In this document: piece by piece, positions 29,591-37,333 of the stretch
Numbering within the stretch: the stretch's first letter is position 1
Layout of the letters: every line of letters starts with the position of its first letter
Assembly: GCF_008033385.1 (NCBI RefSeq)
Contig: NZ_VOGY01000009.1
Location: 114,856-178,855 of the forward strand
DNA from: Algibacter pacificus
GTDB lineage: Bacteria; Bacteroidota; Bacteroidia; Flavobacteriales; Flavobacteriaceae
Length of the DNA: 64,000 nt
Direction: 5' to 3'
Program-made: the position numbers and the translations under genes
Notes under the pieces: model-generated
Seen by the model: only the letters and a program-made list of their open reading frames with translations
Database searches by the model: none
What the model was told of the DNA's origin: nothing

Positions 29591-30631
29591 ATGGAAGTAG
29601 ATTATATAGTTGTTGGTATAGGGTTGGCAGGTGTTAGTTTTTGCGAGCAATTAAAAGTAAACAACAAGCGTTTTGTGGTGTTTGATAATGCATCACAACA
29701 ATCGTCTACTGTGGCAGGAGGTTTGTATAACCCGGTTGTTTTAAAGCGTTTTACTTCTGTTTGGAAAAGTGAGGAACAGCTTAATTTGGCTTTGCCTTTG
29801 TATAAAAATATAGAAAAAGAACTTGGGGTAAAGTTAGATTATAAAATTCCTGTTTATCGAAAATTTGCTTCCTTAGAAGAGCAGAACGATTGGTTTTCTG
29901 CATCAGATAAACCTAGGTTGTCTGCTTATCTTTCAACTAAATTAGTTAAAAATGATAACGCTGCTATCAATGCCTCATTTGGGTTTGGAGAGGTTTTAAC
30001 CACAGGTCGAATTGATGTAAAAGTTTTAATTGAAACTTATAAAGCACATTTGTTTAATTCTGAAATTTTATTCAAAACTACTTTTGATTATGAGCTATTG
30101 TTAACCCATGTTAATGGGGTTACCTATAATAGCATAAAGGCAAAACATATCGTTTTTGCAGAAGGTTTTGGAGTGGTTAAAAATCCGTTTTTTAGTGACT
30201 TACCGATGGTGCCCACCAAAGGCGAGTTACTTACCATACATGCACCTAATTTAAATATGAATTTTGTATTGAAAGCAGGTGTGTTTTTAATTCCGTTGGG
30301 AGATCATTTATATACGGTTGGTGCTACTTACGATTGGAGTGATACTACTCATGAAATTACGGATAAAGCCAGAATAAACCTTTTAGAAAAACTTAAAAAA
30401 GTGATTAATTGCAATTTTGAAGTGGTAAATCAAGTTGCAGGAATTCGACCTACAGTTAAAGATAGACGTCCGCTGGTAGGAAAGCATAATACACAGGCTA
30501 ATATGTATGTTTTAAACGGTTTGGGGACACGTGGTGTTATGATTGGTCCTTATGTGGCTAAAGCGCTTTTTGAATATATTGAATTAGAAACACCATTAGA
30601 ACCTGAAATTAATATTGACCGGTTTAATTAA
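29591..30631 (+). CDS. FAD-dependent oxidoreductase (DAO family)
   Basis: 346 residues. N-terminal dinucleotide-binding motif VGIGLAGVSFCEQL (GxGxxG), an AGGLYNPVVLKRF stretch typical of amino-acid oxidases, and a C-terminal VLNGLGTRGVMIGPYVAKAL FAD motif. Known: the family oxidises amines or amino acids (as in glycine oxidase or the MnmC oxidase part); the substrate here is unknown. It begins 25 bp after the gldN terminator. Confidence 0.88.
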   Translation: MEVDYIVVGIGLAGVSFCEQLKVNNKRFVVFDNASQQSSTVAGGLYNPVVLKRFTSVWKSEEQLNLALPLYKNIEKELGVKLDYKIPVYRKFASLEEQNDWFSASDKPRLSAYLSTKLVKNDNAAINASFGFGEVLTTGRIDVKVLIETYKAHLFNSEILFKTTFDYELLLTHVNGVTYNSIKAKHIVFAEGFGVVKNPFFSDLPMVPTKGELLTIHAPNLNMNFVLKAGVFLIPLGDHLYTVGATYDWSDTTHEITDKARINLLEKLKKVINCNFEVVNQVAGIRPTVKDRRPLVGKHNTQANMYVLNGLGTRGVMIGPYVAKALFEYIELETPLEPEINIDRFN

Positions 30632-30677
30632 ATAAACTACCATTTTAGATTTGTAACTAAACTAGGCAGGTTGGTTT

Positions 30678-30802
30678 GCGTTAGGGATTGAACGGTTTGT
30701 TTGAGCTCCCCGACCTTTTGGGAGGGAGCGAGTAGTGAAAGCCCGACCTTTTGCAATTTTACTAGGCTATTTTGCATAGTAAAATTGCAAAAGGTAACGC
30801 CC
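30678..30802 (-). repeat. Dispersed hairpin-swapping repeat, copy 2
   Basis: Inverted relative to 8790-8884. The shared blocks are GCGTTAGGGATTGAACGG with TTTGTTTGA, GAGTAGTGAAAGCCCGACC, and the AACGCCC end. Between them are two hairpins not present in copy 1: GCTCCC...GGGAGC with an inserted G-rich part (about 30704-30729), and a perfect 18-bp stem 30747-30764 / 30777-30794. Confidence 0.75.
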
Positions 30803-30812
30803 AAATAAAATT

Positions 30813-31199
30813 TTACAGCTTTTTTTTCCAATTTTTATCGTAACTCATAAAAATATTTATCCAAATATTTCTGGATAGACGAGAAATTATTGGAATACAA
30901 GCAATTAAAGTACATACAATTGCAATGAAAATTTCATTTATACTGGCCTTAAAAATTAAACCAGAAATAACGTAAGCAGCAACTCCAAATGCAATACCCA
31001 CGCCGTAACTTACGTACATGGCACCGTAGAAAAACGATGGTTCAATTTTGTATTTAGTATGGCAATGACTACATTTTTCGTGCATTACTAGCGTTTCTGA
31101 AATGGCATAGGGGTTTTTGTTAACATACATAGATTCTTCCTGACATTTTGGGCAAGTGCCCGTAAAAATACTATATAGTTTAGATCCTTTTTTAAACAT
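30813..31199 (-). CDS. DUF983 membrane protein
   Basis: 128 residues from ATG 31199 (an upstream in-frame TTG at 31232 is less likely). N-terminal zinc-ribbon-like motif CPKC...CSHC (about 17-50), then two membrane helices (about 60-82 and 88-108). Known: DUF983 proteins are small membrane proteins of unknown function, common in Bacteroidota and Alphaproteobacteria. It is divergent from the ABC-F gene. Confidence 0.88.
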   Translation of the reverse strand: MFKKGSKLYSIFTGTCPKCQEESMYVNKNPYAISETLVMHEKCSHCHTKYKIEPSFFYGAMYVSYGVGIAFGVAAYVISGLIFKASINEIFIAIVCTLIACIPIISRLSRNIWINIFMSYDKNWKKKL

Positions 31200-31284
31200 A
31201 TTATTTGTGTATTTTTGCAACCGAAATTGCAAAGCAAAAGTAAGGGTTTTACATTAAAAACTTTGTAATAAAAGTTACATTTCT

Positions 31285-33189
31285 ATGATGAACATTCACA
31301 ATTTATCGGTTTCATTTCAAGGCGAATACTTGTTTGAAGATATTACATTTAAACTTGGTAACGGCGATAGAATTGGCCTTATTGGAAAAAATGGTGCAGG
31401 GAAATCGACCATGCTTAAAATTTTATCTAAAGAAATGGAACCCGATACTGGGCAAATAGCGGCAGATAAAGAACTTAAAATAGGGTTTTTAAAACAGGAT
31501 ATCGATTTTATTTTAGGACGTACCGTTTTGGAAGAAGCTTACGAGGCTTTTATTGAAATTAAGGCTTTAGAGGCTCAAATGGAGGAGGTAAACACCCAAT
31601 TGGCAACGCGTACCGATTATGAAAGTGACGGCTACCACCAATTGATGGTAGATATTAACGATTTGCAGCATCAATATGAAATTTTAGGTGGTTATAATTA
31701 TCAGGGGGATACCGAGAAAATTTTACAAGGTTTAGGGTTTAAGCGTGAAGATTTTAATAAACTTACCGATACCTTTTCTGGGGGTTGGCGTATGCGTATT
31801 GAGTTGGCTAAATTATTGCTTCAAAACAACGATATTCTGCTATTGGATGAGCCTACCAACCACTTGGATATAGAATCTATTATTTGGTTAGAAGGGTTTT
31901 TAAAGAATTATACCGGAGCCGTTGCGATTGTATCGCACGATAAAATGTTTTTGGATAATGTGACTAATAGAACGATTGAAATTTCGTTAGGGCGTATTTA
32001 CGATTATCCAAAACCATACTCTCAGTTTTTAGTATTACGAGAAGAATTGCGTACACAGCAATTGGCCTCGCAAAAAAATCAGCAAAAGCAAATAGAACAA
32101 ACTGAGAAACTTATAGAAAAGTTTAGAGCCAAAGCTTCCAAGGCCACTATGGCGCAATCGTTAATTAAAAAACTAGATAAAATTGACAGAATTGAAGTGG
32201 ATGAGGATGATAATAGTGTTATGACACTAAATTTTCCGGTATCCATTACACCAGGAAAAGTGGTGGTCGAGGCCGAAAATGTTTCTAAAAACTACGGAGA
32301 AAATCAGGTTTTGTCTAATGTAAGTTTGTTAATAGAGCGCGATGCAAAAACGGCTTTTGTTGGACAAAATGGACAGGGTAAATCTACATTGGCAAAAATT
32401 TTGGTTGGCGATTTACAATATGATGGGAACCTTAAGCTAGGGCATAATGTGCAAATTGGTTATTTTGCTCAAAATCAAGCCGAATATTTAGACGGAAATA
32501 AAACGGTTTTAGATACTATGATTGATGCTGCAAACGAAACTAACCGAAGTAAAGTGCGAGACATTTTGGGGTCGTTTTTATTTAGAGGCGATGAGGCCGA
32601 AAAATACGTTCGCGTACTTTCGGGAGGAGAACGTAACCGTTTGGCGCTTGCAAAATTAATGCTCCAACCATTTAATGTGCTTATTATGGATGAGCCAACA
32701 AATCACCTCGATATAAAGTCTAAAAATGTATTAAAAGAGGCGCTAACTCGTTTTGAGGGCACTCTTATATTAGTGTCTCACGATCGTGATTTTTTACAAG
32801 GACTCACCACAACACTTTATGAATTTAAGGACGAAAAAATTAAAAAGTATTTAGGAGATATTGATTATTATTTGGAGCAACGTAAAGTTGAAAGTTTGCG
32901 TGAGGTGGAAAAACGCACAGTAATAAAGGATACGCCTAAGGAAAAAAAACAGCAATCGTACGAAGATCAGAAAAAGCTAAAATCTTTAAATAATAGATTG
33001 AGTAATACAGAATCTAAAATCAATCAGTTAGAAAAGGAAATTAAGAAAATAGATGAAGAATTAGCTTTAAATTACGATGAAGTATCTTCTAAGCCAAATT
33101 TTTTTAGTAGCTATCAGTCTAAAAAAGAGAAACTTAATAAACTTATGAACGAATGGGAAGAGATTCAAATGAAAATTGATTCTTTGTAG
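31285..33189 (+). CDS. ABC-F family ATPase (Uup-like)
   Basis: 634 residues: two nucleotide-binding domains with Walker A GKNGAGKST (about 34-42) and GQNGQGKST (about 360), signature motifs FSGGWRMRIELAKLLL and LSGGERNRLALAKLML, the linker helix between them, no membrane helices, and a C-terminal coiled coil (about 555-634) as in Uup. Known: ABC-F proteins bind the ribosomal E site or, for Uup, affect replication restart and transposon excision. The coiled-coil tail favours Uup. Confidence 0.93.
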   Translation: MMNIHNLSVSFQGEYLFEDITFKLGNGDRIGLIGKNGAGKSTMLKILSKEMEPDTGQIAADKELKIGFLKQDIDFILGRTVLEEAYEAFIEIKALEAQMEEVNTQLATRTDYESDGYHQLMVDINDLQHQYEILGGYNYQGDTEKILQGLGFKREDFNKLTDTFSGGWRMRIELAKLLLQNNDILLLDEPTNHLDIESIIWLEGFLKNYTGAVAIVSHDKMFLDNVTNRTIEISLGRIYDYPKPYSQFLVLREELRTQQLASQKNQQKQIEQTEKLIEKFRAKASKATMAQSLIKKLDKIDRIEVDEDDNSVMTLNFPVSITPGKVVVEAENVSKNYGENQVLSNVSLLIERDAKTAFVGQNGQGKSTLAKILVGDLQYDGNLKLGHNVQIGYFAQNQAEYLDGNKTVLDTMIDAANETNRSKVRDILGSFLFRGDEAEKYVRVLSGGERNRLALAKLMLQPFNVLIMDEPTNHLDIKSKNVLKEALTRFEGTLILVSHDRDFLQGLTTTLYEFKDEKIKKYLGDIDYYLEQRKVESLREVEKRTVIKDTPKEKKQQSYEDQKKLKSLNNRLSNTESKINQLEKEIKKIDEELALNYDEVSSKPNFFSSYQSKKEKLNKLMNEWEEIQMKIDSL

Positions 33190-33339
33190 GAATAATTGTG
33201 CGGTTTAACGAAATTATTCCAATTTTGAAAAAAAAAAGAATAGCTTTGATAATAGTAAATTCTCGAAGAGAAATTATAGCTCGATTTTTATTTAAATGCC
33301 TTTAAATAAAGAGAATTTAATAATCTTAAAATTGTTATT

Positions 33340-33516
33340 ATGAAAAACTGGAAAAAAGAATTAACCGATTTTTCGGTAGAAAAACTGGAAGAAAGAAAAG
33401 AATTTACCTTTTACTTTAATTATGCACAATGTGAAACCAATGGACAAAGTGGCCGAGGAGGATACGAAGGTTGCCGTCCTAAATGTGACCCAGATATTAC
33501 TGATGGAATTAATTAA
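33340..33516 (+). CDS. 58-residue Cys-containing peptide, candidate RiPP precursor
   Basis: A short frame from ATG 33340 to TAA 33516. The first 24 residues are charged and probably helical (KKELTDFSVEKLEERKEF), like a leader; the rest (about 25-58) is Gly/Asn/Asp-rich with three Cys (31, 45, 49), for example GQSGRGGYEGCRPKCDPD. It is separated by a hairpin terminator from two enzyme-like genes on the same strand. The layout (small gene, attenuating terminator, modification genes, protease with RRE-like start) matches peptide-natural-product clusters. No known precursor family was recognised, so the role is inferred. Confidence 0.6.
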   Translation: MKNWKKELTDFSVEKLEERKEFTFYFNYAQCETNGQSGRGGYEGCRPKCDPDITDGIN

Positions 33517-33538
33517 TTAGTATTTAAACAAATTTTAG

Positions 33539-33578
33539 AAAGCTTGAATCAATAAAACAATTGGTTCAAGCTTTTTCA
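33539..33578 (+). terminator. Hairpin between the peptide gene and the enzyme genes
   Basis: Perfect 10-bp stem AAAGCTTGAA (33539-33548) / TTCAAGCTTT (33565-33574) with a 16-nt loop and a T-rich end. As a partial terminator it would give more peptide transcript than enzyme transcript. Confidence 0.75.
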
Positions 33579-33600
33579 ATTTAGAACTTTTTATCATATT

Positions 33601-34419
33601 ATGAAACCAGCAAAACAGAAAACCCTCTCTTTTTTTAAAAACCAAGTAATCTTTTTAGAAGAAGCTTTTGTTATTGAAAATATTGAGGCGTTTACGGCGT
33701 TTAAAAAAGCTGTAGAAATGTATTGTTATTTTACATTCGAGTTTGATAAAATTATAGATAGCGAGGTAAATTTTGAATCTCAATATGTAGCTAAAGAAAA
33801 TAAAACCTTAGTTGCTGTAAAAAGTGTTCAATCTGCAATACAAATACTAAGTTCTATTTTTCCATTAAACCATCCGTTTTGGGACACACTAAACCAAGCA
33901 TTAAGTGATTATTATGAAAACACATTGGAAGAAAAATACCAAAGTATAAAACAGCCTTTGTATTCATTAGAAGCCTTTGAAAATTACGCCATAGCAAAAC
34001 ATTGTTTGGCATATATTCCTATTGCAGGTTTAAATTTTTTGTTTAAATGTAATCGGGATTATCAGGCGCTTCGTAAAATGTACACGCACATATTTTTGGC
34101 CATGCAAATGAATGATGATTTAGAAGATTTTAATGATGATATTGAAAACAATCAATGGACCTATTTGCACGCTCGTGTTGTTAAATTTTTAAATACAGAA
34201 AACATTGAAGAGGATAAAAGTTTAACCAAATTTAAAGAACGTTTATTATATGTGTCAGGTATTGGTACCGAGGCTATTGACTATGTTAAACTTCATTTTA
34301 ACGAAGCGCTTTTACTTGCAAAAACGTTAAGTCTTGTAAAAATATCCGAATGGTTGGAGGATGTTATTGCCGATGTACAAGAAAATGAAGCACTAGTATT
34401 ACGTTTACTTCACAAATAA
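33601..34419 (+). CDS. Class I isoprenoid synthase-like all-helical protein
   Basis: 272 residues, predicted nearly all alpha-helical, no signal peptide. Two aspartate clusters resemble those of class I terpenoid/prenyl synthases: FEFDKIIDSE (DxxxD, Asp49 and Asp53) and QMNDDLEDFNDD (Asp172, 173, 176, 179, 180), spaced like the two Mg-diphosphate sites of squalene/phytoene synthase-type enzymes. It is followed after 3 bp by the M50 protease gene. If active it could join or transfer an isoprenoid; in the peptide cluster it might prenylate the peptide. Overall identity to a named family was not confirmed. Confidence 0.55.
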   Translation: MKPAKQKTLSFFKNQVIFLEEAFVIENIEAFTAFKKAVEMYCYFTFEFDKIIDSEVNFESQYVAKENKTLVAVKSVQSAIQILSSIFPLNHPFWDTLNQALSDYYENTLEEKYQSIKQPLYSLEAFENYAIAKHCLAYIPIAGLNFLFKCNRDYQALRKMYTHIFLAMQMNDDLEDFNDDIENNQWTYLHARVVKFLNTENIEEDKSLTKFKERLLYVSGIGTEAIDYVKLHFNEALLLAKTLSLVKISEWLEDVIADVQENEALVLRLLHK

Positions 34420-34422
34420 AAA

Positions 34423-35568
34423 ATGTCTTTAATAGTTGTAGATTATAAAGTGTCCGCTTATCAGCCAGGAAAATGGGTTGTAGAGGTTAATAGCGAACAT
34501 TTTATAGTGCAAGATAATGTTAAGATATTAATAGATATCTTGGCAAACGCTAAAACTAAACAAGAAGCATTAATTAAATTTAATGCACATTTTACTCAAG
34601 AGTTAAACCGGGTAGAATTTGAATCGTTTTGTAAACAAACCCTAGAAAAAGTAAATTTAGTGGATAGCGAAATAGGTACAGCACCTGCTAAGACAAAAAG
34701 TTTTTTACAATTAGAAAAAATTTTATTTTCAAAAAAAACAACCGACCAAGTGGTTCGAGTTTTCGGGTATTTATTTATACCTAAAATATTTTGGGGAGCA
34801 TTTATTATATTATCCGTCGCTTCTGTAATTTCTATTTATAAAATCCCGATAATAGGATCTACAAAAATCCCCGTAATATGGGTTATATTACTGTACCTAC
34901 CAACGGTATTATTACATGAAATAGGACATGTTGCGGCATGTAAAAAATTTACAGGACAGGCTAGTGAAATTGGCATTGGTATTTATATTGTTTTTCCCGT
35001 GTTTTTTTCAAATATATCTGCTATTTGGCATGCAACAAAGCAAGAACGAATTATAACAAACTTGGCAGGGGTCTATATGCAGTTGTGGTGTATGCTTGTT
35101 TTTATTATGTTTTATCTATTAACAGGATTACTTCTTTTTCAGCATATGATTTTTTTAACAGGAATCTATAATTTTTTTCAACTATTTCCTTTTATTCGAA
35201 GTGATGGGTATTGGTTACTATCGGATATAACATCGACACCAAACCTTTTAGCTAATTCTAAGGAAATTTTGAAAAACAGCTTGTTTCCTCCTTATAAAAT
35301 TCCTATAACCATTCATTGGAAACGCGTTTTTTTATTTGCTTATGGGGCTTTTAATTTTTTGTTAATAGGCTATTTTGTGTATTATCAATTTGGTTATAAT
35401 TGGCAAGAAATAATTGAATTTCCAAGTGTTGTATGGACAATGTTAACTCAAGTAGTTACGCTTCAGTTTTCAAAAATAGATTTTCAGTATAATTATATGT
35501 CATATATTATAGTGTATTTTGTATTATATTCATATGGAACAAAAGCTATAAAGTACCTTTATAAATAG
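34423..35568 (+). CDS. M50-type membrane protease with PqqD/RRE-like N-terminus
   Basis: 381 residues. Residues about 10-80 look like a PqqD-like winged-helix (YQPGKWVVEVNSEHFIVQD), the usual leader-peptide recognition element. Then come about six membrane helices with the zinc-protease motif HEIGH (His165, Glu166, His169) and a later SDGYW, a plausible third ligand as in site-2 proteases. Known: such proteins mature or export bacteriocin-like peptides (for example YydH). The 3-bp spacing to the preceding gene indicates one operon. The best inference is leader cleavage and/or export of the 58-residue peptide. Confidence 0.7.
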   Translation: MSLIVVDYKVSAYQPGKWVVEVNSEHFIVQDNVKILIDILANAKTKQEALIKFNAHFTQELNRVEFESFCKQTLEKVNLVDSEIGTAPAKTKSFLQLEKILFSKKTTDQVVRVFGYLFIPKIFWGAFIILSVASVISIYKIPIIGSTKIPVIWVILLYLPTVLLHEIGHVAACKKFTGQASEIGIGIYIVFPVFFSNISAIWHATKQERIITNLAGVYMQLWCMLVFIMFYLLTGLLLFQHMIFLTGIYNFFQLFPFIRSDGYWLLSDITSTPNLLANSKEILKNSLFPPYKIPITIHWKRVFLFAYGAFNFLLIGYFVYYQFGYNWQEIIEFPSVVWTMLTQVVTLQFSKIDFQYNYMSYIIVYFVLYSYGTKAIKYLYK

Positions 35569-35723
35569 TTGTTTCCGAAGAATTAAAACAGGAATTAGAT
35601 TGTTTTAATATTCATTATTAGGCATAATGTTGCCGTTTATTGTTGGTTTTGTGTTAGTTTATAAAATTAAATAGTTTGTAAACACCATTTTGTGTTTTTA
35701 TTTTAAATTAAATGCAAACTTTA

Positions 35724-35754
35724 TTTGCAAAGATTAAAAAGGATTGTATATTTG
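35724..35754 (+). promoter_or_regulatory. Promoter of the initiator tRNA gene
   Basis: TTTG (35724-35727), 19-nt spacer, TATATTTG (35747-35754): a strong Bacteroidota-type promoter 72 bp before the tRNA. The second tRNA copy at the other end of the element has no such promoter. Confidence 0.7.
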
Positions 35755-35825
35755 CTGTCCGAAATAATTGAGTCGGCATTATGAACCGAGAGTTAAAAGC
35801 TAAGTAAATTATTTCAACATAACAT

Positions 35826-35935
<110 letters not shown>

Positions 35936-36010
35936 ATGCAGTAAAATCAGCTGTTTGGCAATTATTTTAGATTCTTACTAAAGTACAGATTACTTTCATT
36001 TAACTAAAAA

Positions 36011-36030
36011 AAGGCACAGAAAAAGGCACA
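36011..36030 (+). repeat. Candidate integrase arm sites AAGGCACA (two direct copies)
   Basis: AAGGCACA at 36011-36018 and 36023-36030, 12 bp apart, just before the integrase gene. A third copy lies near the other end of the element at 55501-55508. Confidence 0.5.
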
Positions 36031-36073
36031 CCCTAATTTAAAAAAAGTACCCCAAAATTTAAAACAGAACATT

Positions 36074-37285
36074 ATGAAATATAATAAGTTAAGTGTTTTG
36101 TTTCTAATTGACAAAACCAAAATAAATAAACAGGAGAAATGTCCTATAAAATGTAGGATTACTTATTTAAAAAAAAGAAGAGTATTCTCTACAGGCTTAT
36201 TTACTGTTGTAGATTGTTGGAACAGTAAAAAACAAAAAGCAATACCTCCTAATAAAGAAAATGAAAACATTAATACTCATTTGAGCCTGATTAAGCAAAA
36301 AATTAATCAGGCTTTTTTGTTGCTACAAGTTAACAATGAGAGTTTTGATGTAGAGGATATTTACTTACAGTATGCAGGAAAGAATGTAAAGGCTAATAAA
36401 ACGCTTTTAGAGGTGTTTGAATTGCATAATAATAGAATGAAGAAGCTAATAGGTATTGAGTACTCAAAGTCGACTTATAACAAGTTTACAGAGGCTAGAA
36501 ACCATGTTTCAAACTTTATAAGATTCCAATACAAGAAAGGAGATATGCTACTAGAATCTATCAATCAAAACTTTTTAGATGATTTTGATTTCTATTTAAA
36601 ATCTGAAAAGAAACAAAAGCAGATTACTATTAATAAGAGTATTCAACGTGTTAGAAAGATTATCAAACTAGCTCTAGCAAAAGGCTATTTGAAGAAAGAC
36701 CCATTTATACTTTACAAACCTAAAAAATATGAAAGTAAAGTAGTTTACCTAAATCAAAAAGAATTAGATAAACTCGAAAATCATACTTTTAGACAAGCTA
36801 GATTGAATCAAGTTAAAGATATGTTTGTCTTTTGTTGTTATACAGGATTGGCATATCAAGAAATGTCAACTCTAAAGGAAGAGCATTTAATAAAAGGGTT
36901 TGATGGAGGCATCTGGATTGAAATGATGAGACAAAAAACTAAATCTAAAGTGTCAATCCCTTTGTTACCTACTGCATCAAAGATTCTAGATAAGTATAGA
37001 CCTGAAGGAAGATTACTTCCTGTGATTAGCAATCAAAAGTTTAATTCTTACCTAAAAGAAATAGCTGAGTTGGTTGAGATTGATAAAAGATTAACTCATC
37101 ACATAGCTAGGAAGACTTTTGCTACTACAGTTTTGCTTTATAATGATATTCCTATTGAAACAGTTTCTGAGCTTCTAGGGCATTCAAGTATCTCTATTAC
37201 GCAAAGGCACTATGCTAAAGTAGTTCAGCACAAAGTAAGTAGTCAAATGAGTAAGTTAAGTAAGAAATTGAAGAAAAAAAGATAA
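36074..37285 (+). CDS. Tyrosine recombinase (integrase)
   Basis: 403 residues: N-terminal arm-binding part (about 1-95), SAM-like core-binding domain (about 100-200), and catalytic domain with HHIARKTFATT (HxxR), LLGHSSISITQRHYAKV and catalytic Tyr380. The box I arginine of most family members is replaced: the TGLxY motif has Ala260. Bacteroidota element integrases such as IntDOT also lack this Arg. Known: site-specific recombination between attP and tRNA attB. It sits 138 bp inside attL. Strong A/T and AGA codon preference, like the rest of the island. Confidence 0.93.
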   Translation: MKYNKLSVLFLIDKTKINKQEKCPIKCRITYLKKRRVFSTGLFTVVDCWNSKKQKAIPPNKENENINTHLSLIKQKINQAFLLLQVNNESFDVEDIYLQYAGKNVKANKTLLEVFELHNNRMKKLIGIEYSKSTYNKFTEARNHVSNFIRFQYKKGDMLLESINQNFLDDFDFYLKSEKKQKQITINKSIQRVRKIIKLALAKGYLKKDPFILYKPKKYESKVVYLNQKELDKLENHTFRQARLNQVKDMFVFCCYTGLAYQEMSTLKEEHLIKGFDGGIWIEMMRQKTKSKVSIPLLPTASKILDKYRPEGRLLPVISNQKFNSYLKEIAELVEIDKRLTHHIARKTFATTVLLYNDIPIETVSELLGHSSISITQRHYAKVVQHKVSSQMSKLSKKLKKKR

Positions 37286-37333
37286 TAAATTAACTGTGTT
37301 GTAATACATTTATGGCACAGTTAAATTTTCTAA

